64,000 nt of DNA from Psychrobacter immobilis (GTDB taxonomy: Bacteria > Pseudomonadota > Gammaproteobacteria > Pseudomonadales > Moraxellaceae): positions 496,001 to 560,000 of the forward strand of contig NZ_CAJGZV010000001.1 in assembly GCF_904846065.1 (NCBI RefSeq), in the 5' to 3' direction. Every line of letters starts with the position of its first letter. Position 1 is the first letter of the stretch. The notes beneath the pieces are model-generated. The model saw nothing but the letters and a program-made list of their open reading frames with translations, was not told where the DNA came from and ran no database searches. The translations under genes were made by a program, and so were the position numbers. This document shows, piece by piece, positions 8,901 to 16,443 of this stretch.

Positions 8901-10223
8901 TGTTGGAACTTCTGCTTGTACTTCGCCTTGACGTTCTTTTAGCGCGATTTGTTCAATCTGACGCATAATTGATAGTGACAATGAGCGCAAGTCACGAATC
9001 ATGCCGTTACCATGGCAGCGTGGGCAGATATAACCAGTTGACTCTTCTAGCGATGGACGCAGACGCTGACGGCTCATTTCCATCAAACCAAACTTAGAAA
9101 TATCACCAAATTGCACACGTGCACGGTCATATTTGGTGGCATCAATCAGACGTTTTTCGACTTCTTTTTGATGCTTATTGTCATTCATATCAATAAAATC
9201 AATGACAATCAAACCACCCATATCACGCAAACGTAGCTGACGGGCAATCTCATCGGCTGCTTCAAGGTTAGTATGATAGGCAGTCTCAGCAACGTCTGAA
9301 CCTTTGGTCGACTTGGCTGAGTTGATATCGATAGAGACTAGTGCTTCAGTTTGATCAATAACGATTGAGCCGCCTGATGGCAAACGCACTTCACGCTGAT
9401 AGGCAGTTTCGATTTGCTTTTCGATATTAAAGCGCGAAAACATCGGCTCATAATCGGTATATTTGCGTAGCTTTTCTGCTTGTTTTGGCATCACTGCATC
9501 GATAAAACCTGCCGCTTCAATATAAGCGTTTTCATTATCAATCCAAATCTCAGCGATATCATCACGTAGATAATCACGGACAGCACGGGTTACGACGCCT
9601 GCTTCTTGATGTACCAAGCGCGGCGACGGGTATTTTTGATTTTGTTCTTGAATGGCTTGCCAGATATTGAGAAGGTGGTTTAAATCGTGCTGTAAGTCCT
9701 CTTGAGTTTTACCAATACCCGCAGTACGAATGATGACACTCATACCTTTTGGCAAATCAAGATTGCTTAGCATACGCTTCATGTCTTCACGAAGTTTGCC
9801 TGAAATTTGACGTGAGATACCGCCGCCACGAGGGTTATTTGGCATCAATACCAGATAACGACCAGCTAATGAGACATACGTCGATAGGGCAGCGCCTTTG
9901 TTACCGCGCTCCTCTTTTTCGACTTGGACGATTAATTCATCGCCTTCTTTGATCAGCTTTTTGATGTTTTCGTCACGTGGATTACCGCTTAAGTATTCAG
10001 CAGAGATTTCACGAATGGGTAAAAAACCTTGGCGCTGTGAGCCATATTCGACAAACACCGCTTCAAGCGATGGCTCGACACGGGTCACATGACCTTTATA
10101 TATATTGGATTTTTTTTGTTCACGAGTACGGTTTTCAAGATCGAAATCGTAAAGATGGTTGCCTTTACATAAGGCGACACGAATTTCTTCGTTTTGAGTA
10201 GCGTTGATCAAAATGCGTTTCAT
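5910..10223 (-). CDS. rne: Ribonuclease E with a very long disordered C-terminal half
   Basis: The endoribonuclease core of the RNA degradosome. The first ~500 residues are canonical: S1 domain (about 36-120), 5'-sensor/RNase H-like region, catalytic aspartates D299 (VSIDIN) and D342 (IVIDFID), and the zinc-link cysteines C400 and C403 (CPRC). The remaining ~900 residues are low-complexity Asn/Gln/Ser/Asp/Lys-rich sequence, making the protein 1437 residues against about 1060 in E. coli. Inside the tail are islands of ordinary composition: an arginine-rich patch (about 700-730), AWLSNLF, two NDPR motifs (1088-1091 and 1230-1233), and a C-terminal stretch with LLPQTGMFNL followed by basic residues. 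Such islands usually anchor degradosome partners, RNA or membrane. The ATG has AGGA seven bases upstream. rne is divergent from rluC, as in many gammaproteobacteria. Confidence 0.95.
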   Translation of the reverse strand: MKRILINATQNEEIRVALCKGNHLYDFDLENRTREQKKSNIYKGHVTRVEPSLEAVFVEYGSQRQGFLPIREISAEYLSGNPRDENIKKLIKEGDELIVQVEKEERGNKGAALSTYVSLAGRYLVLMPNNPRGGGISRQISGKLREDMKRMLSNLDLPKGMSVIIRTAGIGKTQEDLQHDLNHLLNIWQAIQEQNQKYPSPRLVHQEAGVVTRAVRDYLRDDIAEIWIDNENAYIEAAGFIDAVMPKQAEKLRKYTDYEPMFSRFNIEKQIETAYQREVRLPSGGSIVIDQTEALVSIDINSAKSTKGSDVAETAYHTNLEAADEIARQLRLRDMGGLIVIDFIDMNDNKHQKEVEKRLIDATKYDRARVQFGDISKFGLMEMSRQRLRPSLEESTGYICPRCHGNGMIRDLRSLSLSIMRQIEQIALKERQGEVQAEVPTDIAAFLLNEKRDALVYLEQDSGTRITILPHAHLESPNFKLHFNRDGFAPSSYERITDTAQEHSDLGYEVDWQTAEKERPEQQPTRQPRQVASNDTASQSNKPTSTAEHSKHSNDHRNNKNTTNVSSARAPQANNNQSVAAPAPVAPVAATTAPAHVETAAQPQAVAWLSNLFAQAPQASTTPSVSSRDAAEAIEALVNNGAQSLGSFGQVDSSALSNSSTGASNNVPANQQNSQKNDEQPSDNNANRQQARRSSDSDTDDDSSNEDRRRRKPRKSRSSKPRQRKDQAEESSNEVSGDTENNTSNNAANNADDKQADNRNKRQQETRRTNERNRNNRQDNNQQNSNRQDSSHHANERNDDADKDSNTADEQTRAKRKSHSQRGSRGKLERGETLTAENIKQPNQQATTGANGRKNHSNTRRNQDPNEVVLQVNEAPVELKSPEVVHLSLDDSKSTQTKPQSTEKQKSANDVNKESSKKEANTQQSDNQQSNDKKIAPETAAVKGNDEGTVATHDVNVDDVNVSTTEDKGQNNAPKTDSNTTDKKPAVDEQPTSNSVTKDQTDHSKSVDTNVDSVAITPKQPESESTEKANSDTVDATDSDADVSNTNDSHSASGHSANDKNNSALALTHEALFAKRYVTAEKFGQASNDPRVVRSQQAQVTQQPSVAEPVVVSPSTIRGTVGDFVRKALTDAESRLKNDGVISCFIAAIDAHTQQAKSANKSANIGTSVTPTADTNVEDSNFDFSNYGYQPLAADYLTRFETMTQAVSQFAATQGKTDVEPRAIGKRAGNDPRGQHPSYQEPAVLSLPTEQVAYTEQAVIEHDDNNADAHDIEANALANQAQADNISAHSEQLLEVDQALVEATNEPSNEGTVIAEHVAAEKIDGAHDDSEAADIEEANTQEADVEKIKPADEPKVEQPINTKEAGKDDSQAAKSKTTIASYKNMIENVAEQLLPQTGMFNLTTPKVPKARSRKPKTEHKKPTQAEKLEADDSDSES

Positions 10224-10679
10224 ATTTGTATCCTATGAGTACGCATAACAACGACGAGACGGGCTTTAGAGCGCAATGGCAAGTATGGCTAATATTTAAA
10301 TTAGCATGGGCAGATGTTAATCAACGATAGAACGTAAATCATGGGTTAATAAAGCACTTGGGCTTTGTCAATGGCTTGTTTTTTACCTAAAGTGTGTTAG
10401 CAAAACTAACGTAAATATAAAATTTATAGGGTGTAAGGCTATCTATTTATATCCTATTATTGATAGGTTTGGTACAAATATTAATGCGTCAGCATGCGAT
10501 TCAGTTTTACTATCAGCAAGCTTTATTGGTAGTCATGCCAGCTTACTTTGTAAGAGCAGGCGACGGGCAATGACGAGATTCAATATACTGATATTCAAAA
10601 GGCGTTATGCTGCTGCAATCCATCCATCAAAGTCTAGCAATAATATCGCTGTTATAAATACCATTATATGAAATGGTGA

Positions 10680-11003
10680 TATTCAGCAATTATTTGTTTA
10701 GGTAAAGCAATTGGTCACTCTTTATTTATCGTTCTTTCTGGTATAACGTCAATAATATCTTGGGTGTTTTACGGTTAGGTGTCGCGGCTCCGGTGATCAG
10801 CGGGGCGTACTTGGCAAACAGAATAAATGACCAAACTATCGGTGTGGTGCTGTATTCATATCTTTTTTATCGTTATCTGTTTGACCACCAATACGTAGGC
10901 AGCTATCGATATACTTCTCGATCCTAATGCTAAACAACCCATACTTGCTCAACTACACTTGCCTAAAGGACCGCCAGATAACCAGTCATTAAATCATGAA
11001 TAA
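10680..11003 (+). pseudogene. Possible decayed membrane-protein gene
   Basis: Three consecutive fragments in frames 3, 2 and 3 read like protein. The first (about 10680-10775) contains GKAIGHSLFIVLSG and SWVFYG. The second (about 10760-10925) contains LGVAAPVISGAYLAN and VVLYSYLFYRYLF. The third (about 10902-11003) contains DPNAKQPILAQLHLPKG and ends at TAA. Joined by two frameshifts they would make the end of a hydrophobic protein. The SWVFY-x-LGVAAPV arrangement loosely recalls EamA-type transporters, but this is a weak impression. No start codon with a ribosome-binding site is visible. It could also be chance open frame in spacer DNA. Confidence 0.3.
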
Positions 11004-11307
11004 TTATCAAATAAAGTCGTTGTCATGCAGGTTGTGAGTCAATGTAGTGTCATTATCGGTCAATAAACAGGCGCTTAGCCAAACTTATCAACGCTGAATT
11101 TATGAACACAAAGGTATTTAGTGTCACTATTTATTCTATGGTACTGAGTAAAGTCAGTACGATACTTTCATTTTACAATTTATGGGGACATATCTATAAA
11201 TATCTACAAGTGATATTTCTAAACAGATACTGCGCCCTAAAATCCGATTAAACATACAATGTTTGCAGGGTATACCGCTAATACCTTTTCATTAAAAGTT
11301 CGTAAAA

Positions 11308-11337
11308 ATGGTAATGCGCTATATGGTAATGCGCTAT
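11308..11337. repeat. 15-bp tandem duplication upstream of rluC
   Basis: ATGGTAATGCGCTAT occurs twice, back to back and without mismatch (11308-11322 and 11323-11337), about 100 bases before the rluC start. Confidence 0.9.
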
Positions 11338-11433
11338 TTAGAACAACAACAACGATTATTGCTGCAGTCTCTGCTTAATTGTCGCTCAACATGCTAAACT
11401 ATAGCAAATCTTTCTGTAAATACCTAACTAAAA

Positions 11434-12459
11434 ATGACGAAGCCAAAAATGACTGACGACGCACCTACCCATGAAGCCCCTGCTATTTTTAATAGTAAAA
11501 CACGCCCGCAAAGCGCTGATGATGAAATCAGCAACTTTGGTAAGGTAAACTATCTTGAAGTAACCCGCCATCAACACGATCAGCGCTTGGATAATTTCTT
11601 ACTGAACCGTTTAAAAGGTCTGCCAAAACCGCATATCTATAAAATGATTCGCTCAGATGAGATTCGGGTCAATAATAAACGCTGCAAAGCGCACGACAGA
11701 GTACAGCGTGAAGACGTGGTACGTATCGCGCCAGTGGTACTTGCTACCCGCGAAAAACCAATTATCAGTGCCGAGTTTGCTAAAAGCTTGTTAGCGCGCG
11801 TAGTATATGAAGACGAAGGAATGTTAGTACTGAATAAGCCTTCTGGCATCGCCGTTCACGGTGGGAGTGGTTTGGACTTTGGTGTTATCGAAGCCATGCG
11901 TGAAGTGACAGGTAAAAAATACCTAGAGCTGATACATCGCATTGATAAAGACACCTCAGGTCTATTGATGATTTCTAAAAAACGCTCAGCGTTAAAAGCG
12001 TTGCAACAGCATCTCGTCGATAAAACCATCCAAAAGCATTACTTATGTATCGCTAAAGGTCAGCCAGCATTAAATGAGCAACGCATTGATGCATCATTGC
12101 TACGCTATACAGTTGCTAGTGGTGAACGCCGCGTCAAAGTAGATGCGCAAGACCCACAATCTAAAGAAAGCCATACGGATATCGTCGTTCATGGTCGTTT
12201 TATGATTGCTGATCAGCCAGTTAGTTTAATTGAAGCCAAACCACTGACCGGTCGCACTCATCAAATCCGTGTGCATTTGGCTCATATTGGTCACGCTATC
12301 TTGGGTGATGATAAATATAATGTGCATGATAAATCAGGCGTCCATCGCCTGTGTCTGCATGCGTGGCGTTTAGACATTCCAGGCTATGAAACTATTACTG
12401 CACCGCTACCAGATGACATGGCAGATTGGTTGCCAGAGCAAATTAAATTGCCTGAATAA
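11434..12459 (+). CDS. rluC: 23S rRNA pseudouridine synthase RluC
   Basis: Makes pseudouridines in 23S rRNA (positions 955, 2504 and 2580 in E. coli). An N-terminal S4 RNA-binding domain (about residues 48-110: RLDNFLLNRLKG, IYKMIRSDEIRVN) precedes the RluA-type catalytic domain, with the aspartate in HRIDKDTSGLLM and the GRTHQIRVHL motif. 341 residues; the extra ~35 N-terminal residues before the S4 domain are hydrophilic. The ATG at 11434 has no clear site, and a second ATG five codons on is an alternative. It is divergent from rne and followed by a HAD phosphatase gene, a common arrangement. Confidence 0.93.
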   Translation: MTKPKMTDDAPTHEAPAIFNSKTRPQSADDEISNFGKVNYLEVTRHQHDQRLDNFLLNRLKGLPKPHIYKMIRSDEIRVNNKRCKAHDRVQREDVVRIAPVVLATREKPIISAEFAKSLLARVVYEDEGMLVLNKPSGIAVHGGSGLDFGVIEAMREVTGKKYLELIHRIDKDTSGLLMISKKRSALKALQQHLVDKTIQKHYLCIAKGQPALNEQRIDASLLRYTVASGERRVKVDAQDPQSKESHTDIVVHGRFMIADQPVSLIEAKPLTGRTHQIRVHLAHIGHAILGDDKYNVHDKSGVHRLCLHAWRLDIPGYETITAPLPDDMADWLPEQIKLPE

Positions 12460-12491
12460 GTCGCCAAATAAAATTTTTAAGCATTAACTTT

Positions 12492-12540
12492 AAACGTCAC
12501 GAACGCTTATTTTTCTTAATAAGTCGCCGTGACGTTTTCG
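12492..12540 (+). terminator. Hairpin terminator after rluC
   Basis: A 10-bp stem AAACGTCACG / CGTGACGTTT (12492-12501 with 12528-12537) encloses an inner CTTATT / AATAAG stem and ends in a short T run. It probably attenuates read-through into the HAD gene. Confidence 0.6.
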
Positions 12541-12579
12541 TATCTACCATTTATTATTGATATTCGTTAAGGTCTATTT

Positions 12580-13293
12580 ATGAGCAATCAATCTGTCGCT
12601 AGTATCTCTAGCGCTTCCAAAGGAACTCAGTTATCAGCCAGCCATCGTTTAGCGGATAAGACGCTGATTATTTTTGATTGGGATGGGACGCTGATGGATT
12701 CCATTGGATTAATCGTTGAGTCAATGCATGTGGCAGGAGAGGCGCATGGGTTCCAGACCACCGATAAAGCTGTACAAGACATCATTGGGCTGAGCTTAAT
12801 GAATGGCATTGAGATTTTGTATCCGCAAGCCAATGACACGCAAAAGCTTGCGATTCAGCAAAACTATGCAGACCACTATATTGCCAACAGCCACAGTACA
12901 CCGCTTTTTGCGCCGATAGAAGGGATGTTGCAGACCCTACAAGCCCAAGGTAAAAGTCTCGCGGTTGCAACTGGTAAAAAGCGAAAGGGCTTAGACCGCG
13001 TATTAGATGCTTCAGAGAGCCACCATTATTTTGTGATGACCCGCTGTGCCGATGAGGCAGGCTCAAAACCTGACCCGCAGATGTTGACCGATATTTTGGA
13101 TTATACGCAGCAGCAAATCGCCAATGCTGTTTTCATCGGTGACAGTATCTACGATATCCAAATGGCAACGAGACTGGGCATGACCAGTATTGCGGTGAAT
13201 TATGGTACAGCATCACCTACAGAGCTCGCCGCACAGCAACCCACTTATCAGGTTGACACGCCACAAGCGTTGGCTGAGCTTCTATGTGCTTAA
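12580..13293 (+). CDS. HAD-superfamily phosphatase (phosphoglycolate phosphatase-like)
   Basis: 237 residues. Motif I is FDWDGTLMDS (about residues 32-41), with the nucleophile and acid aspartates; motif II is AVATGKK; motif III lysine and motif IV FIGDSIYDIQMA follow in order. A helical cap is inserted between motifs I and II (subclass IA). Genes of this kind beside rluC are often called gph-like, and the substrate is probably a small phosphorylated metabolite. The first ~25 residues are a Ser-rich leader. The start ATG has AAGG seven bases upstream. The C-terminus is intact and is followed by a terminator. Confidence 0.85.
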   Translation: MSNQSVASISSASKGTQLSASHRLADKTLIIFDWDGTLMDSIGLIVESMHVAGEAHGFQTTDKAVQDIIGLSLMNGIEILYPQANDTQKLAIQQNYADHYIANSHSTPLFAPIEGMLQTLQAQGKSLAVATGKKRKGLDRVLDASESHHYFVMTRCADEAGSKPDPQMLTDILDYTQQQIANAVFIGDSIYDIQMATRLGMTSIAVNYGTASPTELAAQQPTYQVDTPQALAELLCA

Positions 13294-13355
13294 CTAAAAG
13301 CACTTAAATAAAGGTGCTTCAATAAAAAACTTTTTGAATGCTAAAAAATGATAAT

Positions 13356-13395
13356 AAAAAAAGGGCTTATCGATAATAATGATAAACCCTTTTTA
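13356..13395. terminator. Bidirectional terminator between HAD gene and engB
   Basis: Stem AAAAAGGG-C-TTATC / GATAA-A-CCCTTTTT (13358-13371 with 13381-13394) with one internal mismatch, lying between convergent genes. Confidence 0.75.
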
Positions 13396-13428
13396 CTTGG
13401 AGACGATGATATTTATTTGTTTTATTTT

Positions 13429-13490
13429 TGAGCACTATCCTTATTGAGCACTATCCTTATTGAGTGCTATCCTTCTGAGTACTTTCCTTT
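13429..13490. repeat. Degenerate 15/16-bp tandem repeats spanning the engB stop codon
   Basis: About four units related to GAGCACTATCCTTATT lie head to tail. The two outside the gene are 16 bp and identical. The two inside the coding end are 15 bp and encode KDSTQ and KESTQ on the minus strand. The engB stop codon sits at the junction. Confidence 0.85.
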
Positions 13491-14245
13491 TCAATAGCGT
13501 CTTTTTCGATGTTATCTTTTTCGATCGCTTCTTCCAACTCAGCGCCTTCTAGTAACGCAAAAGAGGATTCAATGATTTTGTCTGCATCGAGCTGATACTC
13601 ATACCAGTTGCCCATGACACCAGCCAGCTCATCAAGACCTTCTTTTCTTAGTGCTGAAAATAGCTGAATGCTACAGTTCAATCCCAGTTCTTTTAGTCTT
13701 TTACGAGTATTAAGTAACGCATTTTTAGATGCGCCATACTTTAGCTTATCTGCTTTGGTTAATAAGATATGCACCGGCAGTTCACCATCATTTGCCCAAC
13801 GTAGCATTTGCTCGTCAAAGAACTTCAATGGATGACGAATATCAGTCATGAGCACCAAACCTGCAAGGCTTGAGCGCGCCACCAAGTATTCTTCTAGCTC
13901 AACCTGCCATTCTTTTTTCATCTCAAGCGGTACGGCTGCGTAGCCATAACCTGGCAAATCCACCAAACGCCTATCAGCATCACCAATACTAAAAAAGTTA
14001 ATCATCTGCGTGCGACCAGGCGTTTTAGATGAGCGTGCCAGTTGGCGCTGATTGGTTAAGGCATTAATAGCAGAGGATTTACCTGCGTTTGAGCGTCCTG
14101 CAAAGGCAACTTCTAAGCCCATATCGGGTGGGCAGAGACGAAAAGTAGGCGCTGACATCATAAACTCAGTTTGCTGAATTTTTTGACGAGATTTAGTGTT
14201 GAACAATGCATGTTCGGCGGCGACATCAGTAAACGGGGTACTCAT
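13457..14245 (-). CDS. engB: Ribosome-biogenesis GTP-binding protein EngB/YsxC
   Basis: An essential TrmE-Era-like GTPase for 50S subunit assembly. G1 is AGRSNAGKSS, G3 is DLPGYGYA, and G4 is LLTKADK. The GTPase part has normal length, but the protein is 262 residues, against about 200-215 for most EngB, because of an acidic/lysine tail made of repeated IEKD, IEKE and TQKDSTQ units. At DNA level the tail is a tandem repeat that continues past the stop codon. An N-terminal extension of about 28 residues before MSAPTFRLCPP may mean translation starts later, at one of the adjacent ATGs. No strong ribosome-binding site distinguishes them. Confidence 0.93.
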   Translation of the reverse strand: MSTPFTDVAAEHALFNTKSRQKIQQTEFMMSAPTFRLCPPDMGLEVAFAGRSNAGKSSAINALTNQRQLARSSKTPGRTQMINFFSIGDADRRLVDLPGYGYAAVPLEMKKEWQVELEEYLVARSSLAGLVLMTDIRHPLKFFDEQMLRWANDGELPVHILLTKADKLKYGASKNALLNTRKRLKELGLNCSIQLFSALRKEGLDELAGVMGNWYEYQLDADKIIESSFALLEGAELEEAIEKDNIEKDAIEKESTQKDSTQ

Positions 14246-14654
14246 AAATGGCTCATTAATCTTTAAGAAATTGGATACGGTTATAAAATTTTAATCAACT
14301 GGTTGTCGAGAAGACAGTGCATTAGACAAAAAATCGTTACGAAGTTATTCATCATAACTTTCAATGTTTATTGGTCATAAACACAGTCATTTCAAGTTAC
14401 CGACTATTCTATACTATTACTTATCTTACTTATTGAAATAACTATGATTAGCATCACATAAATGACAGAATACCATTAAAATAAGCGCTCATTAGAGCAA
14501 GTTGCCGCTTTTGTTCATACGTTACCAAAGCCAAACTATATTTATCTATATTTATACGACATACATTGTTACAATGTTTAATAAGATATACTGAACGAAC
14601 GACGTTTAATAGCAAGATTGATTAAACGAGAGAAGCATCAAAAGGAGGTGTTCT
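14246..14654. other. Intergenic region upstream of cytochrome c5
   Basis: About 410 AT-rich bases between divergent engB and the c5 gene, holding both promoters. Apart from the small palindrome at 14563-14577 I see no gene or hairpin. Confidence 0.5.
14563..14577. promoter_or_regulatory. Operator-like palindrome before cytochrome c5 gene
   Basis: ACATTGT-T-ACAATGT, a perfect 7-1-7 palindrome about 78 bases before the c5 start codon. It does not match the FNR/Anr consensus, and the factor, if any, is unknown. Confidence 0.3.
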
Positions 14655-14990
14655 ATGGTTTCAATCAATGCATTTTTTAGCCAGACCTATCGAGTTTTAG
14701 TAGGTAGCGGAGCGGTATTACTGCTCAGTAGTGCTATCATGACTAGCGCTAATGCTGCTGATATTGCAGCCACCTATGATAACTCATGTGCTGCCTGTCA
14801 CGATAGTGGGGCGCTGAACGCCATCAAAAAAGGTGATAGTGCCAAATGGCAACAGCTTATCAAACAAAAAAGCATGCCGACACTTATCAATTCCGTCAAA
14901 AGTGGTATGACGCAGATGCCTGCTGGTGGTCTTTGTAACAGTTGTAGCGATGATGATTATCGTAAGTTGATTGAGTACATGAGTAAGTGA
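14655..14990 (+). CDS. Cytochrome c5 family protein
   Basis: 111 residues. A signal peptide (about 1-35, ending near SANAAD) is followed by one haem-attachment site, CAACH, a later methionine in TQMPAGG for axial ligation, and the C-terminal pair CNSC before SDDDYRKLIEYM, the disulfide typical of cytochrome c5. It is a periplasmic electron carrier to terminal oxidases or other acceptors. The ribosome-binding site AAAGGAGGTG is the strongest in the window, suggesting high expression. It sits one gene before a cytochrome c4, but a terminator lies between them. Confidence 0.92.
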   Translation: MVSINAFFSQTYRVLVGSGAVLLLSSAIMTSANAADIAATYDNSCAACHDSGALNAIKKGDSAKWQQLIKQKSMPTLINSVKSGMTQMPAGGLCNSCSDDDYRKLIEYMSK

Positions 14991-15038
14991 GACGCTGACC
15001 GATAAAGCAACACAATACGACACACTATAAAACAACTT

Positions 15039-15080
15039 AAAAAAGCGCTGGGTTTTTTAGCCTGTAAGCGCTTTTTGTTT
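15039..15080 (+). terminator. Terminator after cytochrome c5
   Basis: Stem AAAAAGCGCT / AGCGCTTTTT (right arm 15067-15076) with a 17-base loop and a further T-rich tail. Confidence 0.75.
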
Positions 15081-15328
15081 TTTGTTGGCATACTTGTCTA
15101 TGTGTTAGAAAAACTGATGGATGTGACGATTAAGTAGGCAAATGCTACAAAGTCTTGCTATAATAATCGAAAATAAACCCTGATGTTAGTAAGTACTTTC
15201 AGACTGCTTGTGGCCAAGACCTTAAAACATATACCTACCTAATCAATAGTAGGGTGGTTTATATGAGGTATCTTATCAGTGCAATCACTCTAAATAATGC
15301 TTACGCCGAGCTAGTAGGATTTGTATCA

Positions 15329-15997
15329 ATGAAAAAGTTAATCGCTGCTGCCAGCTTATGCGTTGCAAGTTTCAGCGTACAAGCTGCTATTATTGTTCCT
15401 GAGTACGACGTCGATGCCGGTAAGCAAATTGCAGAAACGGTTTGTGCTGCTTGTCATGGTGTTGATGGTGTGAGTGTTGTCCCTGCGCAGCCTAACTTGG
15501 GTGGCCAAAACGTAAAATACCTTTACAAACAGTTGGTCAACTTTAAAGCAGGTTATCGCAAGAACGGTATTATGCAATCACAAATTGCAAATTTATCGCA
15601 GCAAGATTTAGCCAACGTGGCTGGTTATTATGCTAGCCAAGCGCCTTGGGGTGTTGGATTTGGTAATCCTGCGACCAACCAAGAAGCCACTAAGCTATTC
15701 TTAGGCGGTGACAAGTCACGCGGTGTCATCGGTTGTGCAGGCTGTCATGGTCCAGACGCTGCTGGTAATACTTGGGCGGCATTTCCACGCTTAGGTGGTC
15801 AGCATGCACAGTACATCTCCACTCAGCTAAAACTCTTCCGTGCGGCTGGCCGTGTTGATGATGTTGACAGTGATGAGCAAAAACGTGTCAATGATGCTGC
15901 GAAAGAAGGCGATATGGGCATGATGCAGACAGTCGCATCGAAACTATCGGATCGTGATATTCGTATCTTGTCAGATTATATCAGTGCTGTTCACTAA
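15329..15997 (+). CDS. Dihaem cytochrome c4
   Basis: Two similar c-type domains, with CAACHG near residue 42 and CAGCHG near residue 140 of the mature frame, make this a c4-type dihaem electron carrier of the periplasm or membrane surface. The start at 15329 gives a textbook signal peptide (MKKLIAAASLCVASFSVQAA) and has TAGGA upstream; the longer open frame from 15254 would bury it. Conserved GGQ motifs (LGGQNVKYL and LGGQHAQYI) open the second half of each domain. The length of 222 residues is normal. It is likely to feed electrons to a cbb3-type oxidase. Confidence 0.93.
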   Translation: MKKLIAAASLCVASFSVQAAIIVPEYDVDAGKQIAETVCAACHGVDGVSVVPAQPNLGGQNVKYLYKQLVNFKAGYRKNGIMQSQIANLSQQDLANVAGYYASQAPWGVGFGNPATNQEATKLFLGGDKSRGVIGCAGCHGPDAAGNTWAAFPRLGGQHAQYISTQLKLFRAAGRVDDVDSDEQKRVNDAAKEGDMGMMQTVASKLSDRDIRILSDYISAVH

Positions 15998-16086
15998 TTG
16001 ATTGGTATCAGCTACGAGTGCCTAATGCACGTTACCTCGCTGAAATTAATAAGCACTTGACCATATATCCGCCATTGTTTCATTAT

Positions 16087-16111
16087 TAAACCCCGATTTC
16101 GGGGTTTTTTT
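16087..16111 (+). terminator. Terminator after cytochrome c4
   Basis: Stem AAACCCCG / CGGGGTTT (16088-16095 with 16100-16107), four-base loop, then a T run. Confidence 0.85.
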
Positions 16112-16443
16112 ATAACTGTTCATCCCTTATATTATAGAGACCTTATAGTTATTCCATTATAAAAGAGTCGCTGCATTAACCTCTCTTGAAGTATTGAATA
16201 TATATTTGCTTCTGGTTACCTTGTGCTTCTTTTAAATGGAATCGACTATATAAAATAAAACTGCTTACAGAGGCCTATCGTTGCTCTGTATCATGATAAA
16301 TTATCGTTATTCACTTTATACCAAACCCACAGAGTATGATTGGCGGTGTCAAACTTGTTTCGTCTACAATGCGTAGTACGGACACTCGTTTTCCTAGCTA
16401 TTCTCATTTTTGTGAAAGGTATTAGATCGTTTGGATTTAGATT
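16112..16443. other. Intergenic region, nothing recognised
   Basis: About 330 AT-rich bases between the c4 terminator and a membrane-protein gene. It presumably carries that gene's promoter. No open frame or hairpin of note. Confidence 0.5.

Larger units (their letters stand above)
10224..11433. other. 1.2-kb rne-rluC divergent spacer
   Basis: Unusually long for a housekeeping divergent pair. It must hold the rne promoter and 5' leader (the rne leader is autoregulatory in E. coli) and the rluC promoter. No intact gene is present. Between about 10680 and 11003 there are protein-like fragments in shifting frames, annotated separately, and a 15-bp tandem duplication lies at 11308-11337. Confidence 0.6.
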
